Assembly (NCBI GenBank): GCA_035542775.1
Contig: DATKKX010000068.1
Span: 1 to 17,241, forward strand
Reading direction: 5' to 3'
Length of the DNA stretch: 17,241 nt
From: DATKKX01 sp035542775
GTDB lineage: Bacteria; Planctomycetota; Phycisphaerae; UBA1845; UTPLA1
Shown: positions 8,237 through 16,545 of the stretch, one piece after another
Position numbering within the stretch: the first letter of the stretch is position 1
Layout: each line of letters begins with the position of its first letter
Made by a program: the position numbers and the translations under genes
Notes under the pieces: generated by a model
The model's database searches: none
Told to the model about the DNA's origin: nothing
Seen by the model: the letters and a program-made list of their open reading frames with translations, nothing else

Positions 8237-11101
8237 ATGGACAAGGGGTGGTGCATGTTCCTGCTGATAGTCGTGGGGTTGGTACTGATGAATGTCCTCG
8301 TCGTGGGCTGTGCGGCGCCACATGCATCATCAATTGGGGAGTTGAGGGCGCCGCAGCATCTCCGCTGCGAGTATCTGGTTGATCCCTTGGGAATTGACGA
8401 GACCGCGCCGCGGCTGTCATGGGAGATGGACGATCCACGCCGCGGGGCCGCGCAGCGCGCCTATCAAATCATGGCCGCAAGCAGCGAGACGGCCCTGGAG
8501 CAGGACTCGGGCGATCTCTGGGATACCGGCAAGGTCGCATCCGACGAGTCAGTGCAGATCGTTTACAGCGGTCGGCCGTTGCGTTCAGGCATGGAGGTGT
8601 ACTGGACGGTTCGCCTGTGGGATGCCAACGGCAAGCCCTCACCCTGGAGCCGGCCGGCCCGCTGGTCGATGGGGCTGCTGAGCCCGTCGGATTGGGACGC
8701 CTGCTGGATCGGAGACACCCGAACACCGCCGCTCGACCAGAACGAACCGTTGCCCTCGCCGCGATTGCGTACGGAGTTCGCCATTCCCGGCGAGGGCGGG
8801 AAAGTCCGCAGGGCCATTGCTTTCGTCAGTGCGCTGGGGCTGTACGAATTGCGGCTGAATGGACAGCGTGTCGGTGACCATTTGCTGGCGCCGGAGTGGA
8901 CGGATTATCACAGGCGCGTTCAGTATCAGACTTACGATGTGACCGCGCAACTGCACCCGGGAGCGAATACCCTGGCCGCCCAGCTCGGTGACGGCTGGTA
9001 TGCCGGGAGAATCGGGCTTGCCGACCTGGTGCCCGGTATGCCGAAGCGCAGCCTCTACGGCAGGCAGCCCCGGCTCCTGGTCCGTCTGGCGATAGAGTTC
9101 GCCGATGGCCACACCCAGATCATCGTTTCGGATGACGCCTGGCGGCTCAGCACCGACGGGCCGATCCGCGTCAGCGACATCCTGGACGGGGAGACATACG
9201 ACGCCCGACGCGAGACGCCGGGATGGGACATGCCGGGCTTTGATGACTCGGCCTGGCTGCCTGTGGGAGTATTCGAGAAGGTAGACGCCGCGTATGCCGG
9301 ACCAAGACTGGTCGCCCAACCGAACGAACCGATTCGGATTGTCCGGCAGATTCATCCGGTCGCTGTCACCGAGCCGCAGACCGGAGTCTATGTCTTCGAT
9401 CTCGGGCAGAACATGGCGGGCTGGTGCCGCATCAGGCTTCGCGGGCCGGCGGGCACGACCGTCACGCTTCGCCACGCAGAAGTGCTGAATCCCGATGGCA
9501 CGATCTATACGGCGAACCTGCGCTCCGCCGCGCAAACCGACCATTACACGTTGCGCGGCGGTGACGGCGAAGTGTTCGAGCCGCACTTCACCTATCACGG
9601 CTTTCGCTATGTCGAGGTAACGGGCTTGACCGGGAAACCGGCTATCGATGACCTGATCGGATGCGTGTTTTGCTCCGCCGCACCGGAGGCCGGTCGCTTC
9701 GAGTGCTCCAGCCCGATGCTCAACAAGCTGTGGTCGAACATCGTCTGGACGCAACGGGCCAATCTGATGAGCATTCCGACCGATTGCCCGCAGCGCAACG
9801 AGCGGCTGGGCTGGATGGGTGACATTCTGGCCTTCGCCCAGACTGCCTGCTTCGACATGGACATGACGGCGTTCTTCACGAAATGGCTGCCGGATGTCCG
9901 TGACGCCCAGGCCGAGGATGGGCGTTACCCCGATTTCGCGCCGCACCCATTCGACCCCAACGCGCGCTTTTCCAGCGTGCCCGCATGGGGTGATGCCGGC
10001 GTATTCGTGCCGTGGTGCGCCTATGTGAACTACGGCGACAAGCGGATGTTGGAGCGGCACTTCGAGTCCGCCCGGCGCTGGGTGGACTGCATTCAGCAGA
10101 AGAACCCCGACCTGCTCTGGAAAAACAGCCGCGGCAATGATTACGGCGACTGGCTGAACGCGGATACCTTGAAACTGGAAGGGTGGCCGGCATCCGGGGC
10201 GGAGGTACCGAAGGAAGTCTTTGCGACCATGTTCTTCGCCCGCTCGACTGAGCTTGTGGCCCGCATGGCCGACGTGCTGGGGCGCCCGGATGAGACCGAG
10301 CACTACCGGGCTCTCGCCGCCGACATCAGGGCTGCGTTCAATCGAGCATATGTCGCATCGGACGGCCGCATCCAAGGCAATACGCAGGCTGGTTATGCCA
10401 TCGCCCTTGCTTTTGATCTACTGCCCGAATCGCAACGTGCCGCGGCCAAGCACTATCTCCTGGAGGGCTTTCAAACGTATGGCGGCCTGATCTCGACCGG
10501 CTTTCACAGCACGATCTGCCTGATGAACGAGCTGACCCGATGTGGCCGCAGCGACGAGGCCTACCGGTTGATCAACAACCGCCGGATGCCGTCATGGGGC
10601 TATGCCATCGACCATGGGGCGACCACCATCTGGGAACGGTGGGACGGTTACGTCGAAGGTCGCGGCTTCCAGGACCCGGGGATGAACTCCTTCAGCCACT
10701 ATGCCATCGGCTCGGTCGGGGAGTGGATGTACCGCACGATCATTGGCATCAACCCGGACGAGTCAAAGCCCGGCTACAAACACTTCTTCATCCGCCCGCG
10801 ACCGGGCGGCGGGCTGACCTGGGCGCGGGGCGAGTATCGCTCGTTGTATGGGCAAATCGAATGTGCCTGGCGAAAGAAGGATGGCCGCCTGACGATCGAT
10901 CTGACCGTGCCCCCCAATACCACTGCCACGGTCAGCGTGCCGACGAATGACGCAGCGAAGGTAAAGGAAGGCGGGCATCCGGCTGCGATTGCAGAGAACG
11001 TGAAGTGCCTCGGCACGGAGGACGGCGCTGCGTGTTACTTCGTCCCCGCCGGGCGGTACACGTTCTCCGCGCCTTGCGGTGACCCAGGCGCGGCAAAGTG
11101 A
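8237..11101 (+). CDS. GH78 alpha-L-rhamnosidase, lipoprotein
   Basis: The enzyme hydrolyses terminal alpha-L-rhamnose from glycosides or polysaccharides by an inverting mechanism. The 954-residue sequence has the full GH78 plan: a fibronectin-like N-terminal domain (about 38-145, LRCEYLVDPLGIDETAPRLSW), rhamnosidase N domains (RAIAFVSALGLYELRLNG, 192-209), the concanavalin-like domain, the (alpha/alpha)6 catalytic barrel (about 485-835) and a C-terminal beta domain. The catalytic block TDCPQRNERLGWMGD places D516, R520, E522, W526 and D529 with the spacing of the active site of characterised GH78 enzymes; E522 is the likely acid. E800 in GATTIWERW is the likely base. The N-terminus has a hydrophobic stretch ending in lipobox VVGC, with C25 as the predicted lipidated cysteine, so it should be membrane-anchored outside the cytoplasm. 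AGGAG at 8224-8228 overlaps the upstream stop. No key residue is missing. Confidence 0.95.
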   Translation: MDKGWCMFLLIVVGLVLMNVLVVGCAAPHASSIGELRAPQHLRCEYLVDPLGIDETAPRLSWEMDDPRRGAAQRAYQIMAASSETALEQDSGDLWDTGKVASDESVQIVYSGRPLRSGMEVYWTVRLWDANGKPSPWSRPARWSMGLLSPSDWDACWIGDTRTPPLDQNEPLPSPRLRTEFAIPGEGGKVRRAIAFVSALGLYELRLNGQRVGDHLLAPEWTDYHRRVQYQTYDVTAQLHPGANTLAAQLGDGWYAGRIGLADLVPGMPKRSLYGRQPRLLVRLAIEFADGHTQIIVSDDAWRLSTDGPIRVSDILDGETYDARRETPGWDMPGFDDSAWLPVGVFEKVDAAYAGPRLVAQPNEPIRIVRQIHPVAVTEPQTGVYVFDLGQNMAGWCRIRLRGPAGTTVTLRHAEVLNPDGTIYTANLRSAAQTDHYTLRGGDGEVFEPHFTYHGFRYVEVTGLTGKPAIDDLIGCVFCSAAPEAGRFECSSPMLNKLWSNIVWTQRANLMSIPTDCPQRNERLGWMGDILAFAQTACFDMDMTAFFTKWLPDVRDAQAEDGRYPDFAPHPFDPNARFSSVPAWGDAGVFVPWCAYVNYGDKRMLERHFESARRWVDCIQQKNPDLLWKNSRGNDYGDWLNADTLKLEGWPASGAEVPKEVFATMFFARSTELVARMADVLGRPDETEHYRALAADIRAAFNRAYVASDGRIQGNTQAGYAIALAFDLLPESQRAAAKHYLLEGFQTYGGLISTGFHSTICLMNELTRCGRSDEAYRLINNRRMPSWGYAIDHGATTIWERWDGYVEGRGFQDPGMNSFSHYAIGSVGEWMYRTIIGINPDESKPGYKHFFIRPRPGGGLTWARGEYRSLYGQIECAWRKKDGRLTIDLTVPPNTTATVSVPTNDAAKVKEGGHPAAIAENVKCLGTEDGAACYFVPAGRYTFSAPCGDPGAAK

Positions 11102-11104
11102 ATA

Positions 11105-11123
11105 GCCGGTTCCCATGACCGGC
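11105..11123 (+). terminator. Short hairpin just after the rhamnosidase stop
   Basis: GCCGGT (11105-11110) pairs with ACCGGC (11118-11123) across a 7-base loop, starting 3 bases after the TGA. There is no following T-run, so termination is only a guess from position. Confidence 0.25.
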
Positions 11124-11164
11124 GTTAACCCGTCCTTCCTACCTCTATTTGTGGAGCCGACGCC

Positions 11165-11261
11165 AAGTGGGGCCGGTGCCCTCACCGGCCGCGTGGCGAT
11201 AGGGCAAGCCGGCAGCACCTGGAAAAGCCGCAGAAGGCCGACGAGGGCGTCGGCCCCACTT
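11165..11261. repeat. REP/BIME-like inverted pair of hairpin repeats
   Basis: Two related 26-base units face each other in the gap between the convergent rhamnosidase and RidA genes. Unit 1 (11165-11190) starts AAGTGGGGCC and contains the hairpin GGCCGGTG-CCCT-CACCGGCC. Unit 2 (11236-11261) on the other strand starts with the same ten bases and contains GGCCGACG-CCCT-CGTCGGCC. The units differ at four positions, and all four form two compensatory base-pair changes, so the stem is conserved while its sequence changes. The outer AAGTGGGGCC and GGCCCCACTT (11252-11261) can also pair. This is the layout of bacterial interspersed paired REP elements. No REP-associated transposase gene is in the window. 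A third hairpin of the same family lies at 17219-17240. Confidence 0.65.
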
Positions 11262-11292
11262 ACGCCGTGACGCTCTGGCACTGGAAATGTCT

Positions 11293-11781
11293 TTAGGCCA
11301 TGGCGATGCAGTCGATTTCGATCCTGGCCCCAGCCAGAACCAGGGCTTTGACGATGACGGTGGAACGGGCCGGTGGGTCGGCCGGGAAGTACTTCATGTA
11401 CACTTTGTTGAACACAGGGAAGTCCGCGGCCTCAGTGAGAAACGCCCCGCACTTCACCACTCGCTCCATCTTCGAGCCCGACGCCTCCACCGCGGCCTTC
11501 AGGTTCTCCATCGCCTGCCGGGCCTGGGCCTCGAAGTCCTCCCCAACCAAGTCGGTCTTGCCCGGCACCTGAGGCAATACGCCGGAAACGTACACCATGC
11601 CCCCGCAGCGAACCGCCCGCGAAAAGGCCGGGGAGGGACTTCCCGGCACGATCTCTTTCTTCGGTTCCGGCCCGTGCTCCACGGGTTTTTCTTGCGCGTT
11701 CAGGGCGGAGGTCAAGGCGCCGCCGGCCAGGGCTGCCGCACCGAGGCGGGCGATGAACGTTCGTCGGTCTTCAGGGTTCAT
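11293..11781 (-). CDS. RidA/YjgF/YER057c family protein with Tat signal
   Basis: RidA proteins deaminate reactive enamine/imine intermediates, although many family members have other or unknown roles. The start at 11781 follows AAGGAG on the minus strand at 6-7 bases and gives 162 residues. The frame is open 30 residues further upstream, without a ribosome-binding site or a signal at its start. The N-terminus is a twin-arginine leader: DRRTFIARLG, then an alanine-rich hydrophobic stretch, with likely cleavage near LNA (about 28). The RidA domain covers about 45-162: SRAVRCGGMVYVSG, LKAAVEASGS, PARSTVIVKAL and IEIDCIAMA. The conserved ligand-binding arginine (R139) and the glutamate of the last strand (E155) are present. 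Export is unusual because classical RidA works in the cytoplasm. It sits alone on the minus strand, divergent from the glycosidase operon. Confidence 0.9.
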   Translation of the reverse strand: MNPEDRRTFIARLGAAALAGGALTSALNAQEKPVEHGPEPKKEIVPGSPSPAFSRAVRCGGMVYVSGVLPQVPGKTDLVGEDFEAQARQAMENLKAAVEASGSKMERVVKCGAFLTEAADFPVFNKVYMKYFPADPPARSTVIVKALVLAGARIEIDCIAMA

Positions 11782-11837
11782 GGAAGGCTCCTTCGGGCGA
11801 GAATCCTCGCGTCTTTGGCCGCGAACTTGTCCGTGCA

Positions 11838-11858
11838 AGAGGCGCGCTGCGCACCTCT
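11838..11858. promoter_or_regulatory. 21-bp near-perfect dyad in a divergent intergenic region
   Basis: Bases 11838-11858 (AGAGG...CCTCT around a central T) pair at nine of ten positions, with one C/A mismatch. Two more outer pairs form if one A is bulged. It lies between the divergent starts at 11781 and 11916, where an operator for either gene could sit. It could equally be a leader-RNA hairpin. No matching regulator is visible. Confidence 0.35.
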
Positions 11859-11915
11859 GCGGATGATGCATTTGCCAATTGAAGGCGATTGTACAGGAGC
11901 GTCGCTTGCGTTGTA

Positions 11916-13997
11916 ATGCCGGAGAAAAGAGCGAAAGAAGAAAAGACCGGGTCCGCGAAGGGAAAGGAGATCGCTGCGGTGGATGTCAAGGAACATATCT
12001 ACGCGGACGACCCCGCAAGAGGTCCTCGTGACGTCCGGACGAACCTGGACGGCGTTGACTATTTCTTCGTGGGCAATGGGTTCATTCAGGCCGCCGTGCA
12101 GGTCTGTGACTCAGGAGCAGGCACGCCGGTCGGTCTGCTGGTGATGCGCCCGGACAGGCTCGGGCCGAAGCGTGATGTCTTGACGATGGATCCCGAGGCC
12201 GGGTTGGAGCCGACGATGATCCGCATTCATCAAGGAGGCGGGGTCTCACAGCCGGTGCCGGGGCGGATAAGAGCGTGCTGGGTCGAGTCCACAGGCGTCC
12301 CGACGGTCAGCGTGACGTGGCAGGCGGAGGACTTGGAAGTCGAGGAACGGTTCTGGTGCCCGGATCGCTCACTGCCGCAGCTCCGGCGCGAGGTTCGCCT
12401 GCGGAACACGGGGAATGCCTGCAACGTTGCCATCCGGACTGGACGCGAGGACCAGCCGCTGGAGCAGCCGATTACGCTCGCGGCCAGCGAGGAGCGAACG
12501 ATCGCCCTGGTGTATCGTACTGTGGAGCAAGGTGGAAGACCGCTGCTGGAGACGGAATGGTGCCACGATGCGAGTCTGTCGGATGCCGCGCCCTACTGGC
12601 GCAAACTGAGCGAATGCCGGTTCTCGTCGGACTTGCTTAACCACGTCTTCACCGCGGCCCGCAATCAGCTTCCGGCGGCGATCACTTCGTCGGGCCGCGT
12701 GGACGGCAGCATCTGGCAGTACAACCTGGAGTGGGTCCGAGACCAGTCGGTGGTGGCCGCAGCGCTGGTGCTATTGGGCGATTTCGAGCTGGCTCGTACC
12801 ATGCTGGATCGGTTGCTCCGTGACTTCGTGACCGACGACGGCGACACCGTGGACTCCAGCCGGCGCCGCGAAGCGGAGGATGTGGAACTTGATCAGAACG
12901 GCGCGTTGCTGCTGGCGATCAAGGCCTACGTGGAGTGGACTGGCGATGTGTCCATCCTCGGCGCCTACCGGCAGCGAATCCGCGCCCTGGCCGAATTCCC
13001 GTTGCGCAGCGTGTTTCGGCATTCGCCATCCGGTCTGCTGCACAACCGGCGGGAATACTGGGAGCGTCATGCGGTCTACGGCATAGAAGACGGGATGGAA
13101 CTCACCCATCAACTCTTTGCCTCGCTCGGGCTCTCGGCGGCCGCCGATCTGGCCCGCCACGCGGGTTGGACAGAGGAAGCAACTCGCTGGGAGGCTGACG
13201 CCGGCCGCATCAAGCGGGCGATGCTGTCTGATGATCGCTATGGAATGGTCCACGACGGCTGCTTCATCAAGCGACGCAAGGTCAGCGGGGATGTTCACTG
13301 GGAAATCGAGCCGGCCGCAGGTGCCAACCTGCCCCCGGGGACGCCGCTGGCAGGGCGCGGTCCTCATCTCCTGAACCCTGACACCTCGTCGGTTCTGCCG
13401 ATTGCCCTGGAGTTCGTCGATCCCCGCGGCGAGTTGGCCCGCAACACCCTGGCCTCTATGGAGGAGCTCTGGAATCAAAGTTGGACCGGCGGAGGCTACA
13501 GCCGTTATCACGTGAGCTCGGAGCCGGATTCGCCGGGGCCCTGGCCGTTCGCGTCGATTTTCGTCGCCCGGGCATATTGGGAAGCGGGCGAGGATGAAAA
13601 AGTCTGGCGCATCCTGCGGTGGCTGGGTGAAGCGGGCCGTTCGAAAGCCGGGTCGTGGTTCGAGTTCTATGGCCCCCGACCGGTGCCGCCGTGCCCGCAG
13701 AACGGCATCATCCCCTGGACCTGGGCGGAGATCGTGGTCTTCTTCATTAATCACGTCCTCGGCGTGCGACCGGGCCTGAATGATCTGCTGCTGCGACCGC
13801 GGCTGCCTTCCGGCGTTGATCGGGCAGAGGCGACATTGTCCCTGGACGCGCACCGCCTGCACCTCGAGCTGCGCCGGGCTCGATCGGGAGAGAGCAACAC
13901 GATCACGGTCAATGGGGCCACGAGTGCTTACCCTGCCGGTGGGCTGCACTTACCGCGGCCGCGGGCGGACCTGAACGTCAAGATCATTTTGAGATGA
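11916..13997 (+). CDS. Cytoplasmic (alpha/alpha)6-barrel glycosidase-like protein
   Basis: No signal peptide is present and the 693 residues appear cytoplasmic. Residues about 28-215 are beta-rich (VDYFFVGNGFIQAAVQV, RLRNTGNACNVAIRTG). Residues about 225-620 look like a helical toroid: IWQYNLEWVRDQSVVAAAL (266-284), where W273-R275-D276 resembles the WxRD substrate-binding turn of GH15/GH37/GH63-type enzymes. YGIEDGMELTHQ contains E391/D392 and IIPWTWAEI contains E605, both candidate catalytic acids. A short beta tail ends the protein. I cannot assign a GH family. Start choice: ATG 11916 has AGGAG 16 bases away, rather far. An in-frame GTG at 11979 has AGGAG (11965-11969) at 9 bases and would remove a Lys/Glu-rich tail, leaving 672 residues. 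The next gene starts 3 bases after the stop, so the two form an operon with GH38. Confidence 0.75.
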   Translation: MPEKRAKEEKTGSAKGKEIAAVDVKEHIYADDPARGPRDVRTNLDGVDYFFVGNGFIQAAVQVCDSGAGTPVGLLVMRPDRLGPKRDVLTMDPEAGLEPTMIRIHQGGGVSQPVPGRIRACWVESTGVPTVSVTWQAEDLEVEERFWCPDRSLPQLRREVRLRNTGNACNVAIRTGREDQPLEQPITLAASEERTIALVYRTVEQGGRPLLETEWCHDASLSDAAPYWRKLSECRFSSDLLNHVFTAARNQLPAAITSSGRVDGSIWQYNLEWVRDQSVVAAALVLLGDFELARTMLDRLLRDFVTDDGDTVDSSRRREAEDVELDQNGALLLAIKAYVEWTGDVSILGAYRQRIRALAEFPLRSVFRHSPSGLLHNRREYWERHAVYGIEDGMELTHQLFASLGLSAAADLARHAGWTEEATRWEADAGRIKRAMLSDDRYGMVHDGCFIKRRKVSGDVHWEIEPAAGANLPPGTPLAGRGPHLLNPDTSSVLPIALEFVDPRGELARNTLASMEELWNQSWTGGGYSRYHVSSEPDSPGPWPFASIFVARAYWEAGEDEKVWRILRWLGEAGRSKAGSWFEFYGPRPVPPCPQNGIIPWTWAEIVVFFINHVLGVRPGLNDLLLRPRLPSGVDRAEATLSLDAHRLHLELRRARSGESNTITVNGATSAYPAGGLHLPRPRADLNVKIILR
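11965..11969 (+). promoter_or_regulatory. Strong Shine-Dalgarno inside the annotated 5' end
   Basis: AGGAG is followed 9 bases later by the in-frame GTG at 11979. This is a better-spaced start signal than the one for ATG 11916, so the true protein may begin at VDVKEHIYADD. Confidence 0.4.
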
Positions 13998-14000
13998 CGA

Positions 14001-16538
14001 ATGCGCAAGAACACAATCCATCTGATCTGTAACTCGCACATTGATCCGGTCTGGTTGTGGGAGTGGCCGGAGGGAGCGGCTGTTGCGCTGGCGACGTTCC
14101 GGACGGCCGCGGACCTCTGCGAGGAATTCAACGGGTTCGTCTTCAATCACAACGAGGCGATCCTGTACAAGTGGATCGAGGAATACGATCCCGACCTGTT
14201 CGAGCGTCTCCGCAAGCTGGTCAAGGCCGGCAAGTGGCACATCATGGGGGGATGGTATCTCCAGCCGGATTGCAACATGCCGAGCGGTGAGTCCTTCGTT
14301 CGTCAGATACTGCTGGGGCGGGGATACTTCCGGGAGAAGTTCGGCGTCAAAGTCTCGACCGGCGTGAATCTCGATCCCTTCGGCCACACGCGCGGGCTGG
14401 TGCAGATCCTGGCGAAGAGCGGCTACGACTCATACCTGTTCTGCCGCCCCACTCAGCAGGACAGCGGCTTGCGAAAGCCGGAGTTCGTGTGGGTGGGGTA
14501 CGACGGCTCGCAGATTGTCGGCGGCCTGGCGACCGCACACTATAACTCTGCGCCCGGCGGAGCCCGGCTGAAGGTCGAGGACTGGCTGCAAAAACATGCG
14601 GGCGAGCCTTGCGGCGTCCTTCTCTGGGGCGTGGGCAATCATGGTGGCGGACCGTCACGGAAGGATCTGCGAGACCTCGCCGGTTTGATTCGAAGAACAC
14701 CGCAACCCGAGATCCGCCATTCGACTCCCGAGGATTACTTCCGCGACCTCCGGCGACGCAGGGCGGCACTGCCTAGACATCGCCGCGATTTGAATCCCTG
14801 GGCGGTGGGCTGTTACACATCGATGGCTCGCGTGAAACAAAAGCACCGCCGGCTCGAGAACGAGCTCTATTCAACGGAGAAGATGGCCACGGCGGCGGCG
14901 ATCGCGGGGTCAATGGATTATCCGCGAGCGGCACTGCACGAGGCGGCGTGCGACCTGCTGGCCGGCGAGTTCCATGACGCCCTGCCGGGCTCGTCGATCG
15001 CCCCCGTCGAAGAGGCTACCGTCCAACTGCTCGATCATGGGCTGGAGACACTGTCCCGGATCAAGACGAAGGCTTTCTTTGCGTTGTCATCTGGGCAGCG
15101 GCGGGCCCGCGAGGGTGAGTTCCCGATCCTGGTGTACAACCCGCATCCTTACCGCGTGGCCACCATAGTTGAGTGCGAATTGCAGCCGCCCTGGCCGCAC
15201 CCGCAGGAGTACTATGCCAAGCCTCTGGTCTTCCACCGCGGGCGGCCGCTGGCCGCGCAGGCGGAAAAAGAGCACGCGAACATCAACGAGGACAACCGTA
15301 AGCGGGTCGTGTTCGCGGTGGTTCTGGAGCCCAGCAGCATGAACCGGTTTGACTGCCGGCTAACAAAACTGCCGCGTCAGCCCGCGAGGTCGTTGCGCGT
15401 TCGAGGCGATCGGATTCGCTTCAAAACGAAGGACCTGGACGTCGTCATCAACTCGCGAACCGGCCTGTTGGATCGGTATCGCGCGCATGGCGTCGATTTT
15501 GTACTCCGCGGCGCCTGCCAGCCGTTGGTCATGAAGGACAACGCCGATCCCTGGGGCATGACCGTCCGGAGCTTCCGGGCTTTGGCCGGGCGGTTCCGGC
15601 TGATGTCCGCGAAGGAAGGCAGCCTGTTCTCCGGAGTCCGGGACACGACGATCCCGTCCGTTCGCGTGATCGAGGACGGGCCTGTGCGAACCGTGGTCGA
15701 GGCGGTGATGGCCTTCGAGCATTCGTTCATCTGCCAGCGTTACAAGTTGCCCCGCCAGGGAACCGAGATAGAGGTCGAGACGCGCGTTTTCTGGAACGAG
15801 AAGGATCGAATGCTGAAGCTGTCGATTCCGACGCCGTTTCCCAACGCGCGGCACGTCGGCCAGGTGGCCTACGGAACCGACGAGCTTCTCAATAGCGGCG
15901 ACGAAGCCGTGGCTCAAAAGTGGGGGGCGGTCGTGGCCCGGGATCGCCGCGTTGCCCTCACCTGTATCAACGACGGTACGCACGGCGCCGACATGCTTGA
16001 CGGCGAGCTGCGGCTTTCGCTGCTCCGGTCGCCGGCCCATGCCGGGCACCCCACCGGCCCCGGGCGACCGATCGTCCGCGCCGACCGATTCACGCCACGC
16101 ATGGACCAGGGCGAACGGGTCTTCCGTTTCTGGCTCAACGGTGGATCATCGGCCGAGCGGCTGGCGCAGGTCGACCGGGAGGCTCTGGTCAGGAACGAGC
16201 GGCCGTTCGCGTTGAACTTCTTCCCGTCCAGACAGGGGCACGTTGTAGGGCGGGCTCTGCCCGCCGCCTCCGGCCAGGGTCGCATCCCCAAGCCAGCCCT
16301 CGTTCTCGGAGATGACGTGGTGCAAGCGACCGTCTTCAAGAAGGCCGAAGACGGCGAGGATCTGATCATCCGCCTGTTTGAGCCGACCGGACGCGCCAGA
16401 GCGACGACGGTGGCGTTGCCGGCTTTTGCAGCGCGGATAAAGGCGAAACTAGGAGCCTTCGAGATCAAGACCCTGCGTTTCAATGTCCGCCGTCGGCGGT
16501 TCACTGAAGTGAACCTGTTGGAAGAACCGCTGAGGTGA
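14001..16538 (+). CDS. GH38 alpha-mannosidase
   Basis: GH38 enzymes are zinc-dependent retaining alpha-mannosidases. The 845-residue protein has all key parts. The N-terminal HIDPVWLWEW supplies zinc ligands H13 and D15. NLDPFGHT supplies the nucleophile and zinc ligand D125. GVGNHGGGPS (210-219) is the usual glycine-rich loop, and EFHDALPGSSI gives the fourth ligand H325. The middle helical domain (about 255-350, with CYTSM and KHRRLENELYSTEKM) and long C-terminal beta domains follow. There is no signal peptide, so it should act in the cytoplasm on imported oligosaccharides. The start ATG is 3 bases after the upstream stop with only a weak GAG as ribosome-binding site, implying translational coupling. 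Family certain; linkage specificity (alpha-1,2/1,3/1,6, or a related sugar) cannot be read from the sequence. Confidence 0.95.
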   Translation: MRKNTIHLICNSHIDPVWLWEWPEGAAVALATFRTAADLCEEFNGFVFNHNEAILYKWIEEYDPDLFERLRKLVKAGKWHIMGGWYLQPDCNMPSGESFVRQILLGRGYFREKFGVKVSTGVNLDPFGHTRGLVQILAKSGYDSYLFCRPTQQDSGLRKPEFVWVGYDGSQIVGGLATAHYNSAPGGARLKVEDWLQKHAGEPCGVLLWGVGNHGGGPSRKDLRDLAGLIRRTPQPEIRHSTPEDYFRDLRRRRAALPRHRRDLNPWAVGCYTSMARVKQKHRRLENELYSTEKMATAAAIAGSMDYPRAALHEAACDLLAGEFHDALPGSSIAPVEEATVQLLDHGLETLSRIKTKAFFALSSGQRRAREGEFPILVYNPHPYRVATIVECELQPPWPHPQEYYAKPLVFHRGRPLAAQAEKEHANINEDNRKRVVFAVVLEPSSMNRFDCRLTKLPRQPARSLRVRGDRIRFKTKDLDVVINSRTGLLDRYRAHGVDFVLRGACQPLVMKDNADPWGMTVRSFRALAGRFRLMSAKEGSLFSGVRDTTIPSVRVIEDGPVRTVVEAVMAFEHSFICQRYKLPRQGTEIEVETRVFWNEKDRMLKLSIPTPFPNARHVGQVAYGTDELLNSGDEAVAQKWGAVVARDRRVALTCINDGTHGADMLDGELRLSLLRSPAHAGHPTGPGRPIVRADRFTPRMDQGERVFRFWLNGGSSAERLAQVDREALVRNERPFALNFFPSRQGHVVGRALPAASGQGRIPKPALVLGDDVVQATVFKKAEDGEDLIIRLFEPTGRARATTVALPAFAARIKAKLGAFEIKTLRFNVRRRRFTEVNLLEEPLR

Positions 16539-16545
16539 TGCACTC

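Noticed and set aside
8639..10375. Long minus-strand open frame (578 codons) opposite the GH78 gene
   Set aside because: It lies antisense to the intact rhamnosidase and shows no domain. It is a shadow of the coding strand.
11782..11871. 30-residue N-terminal extension of RidA
   Set aside because: It would place the twin-arginine leader internally, and the good AAGGAG sits before the start at 11781.
12771..13949. Minus-strand open frame (392 codons) opposite the cytoplasmic glycosidase
   Set aside because: Antisense shadow with no motif and no plausible start signal.
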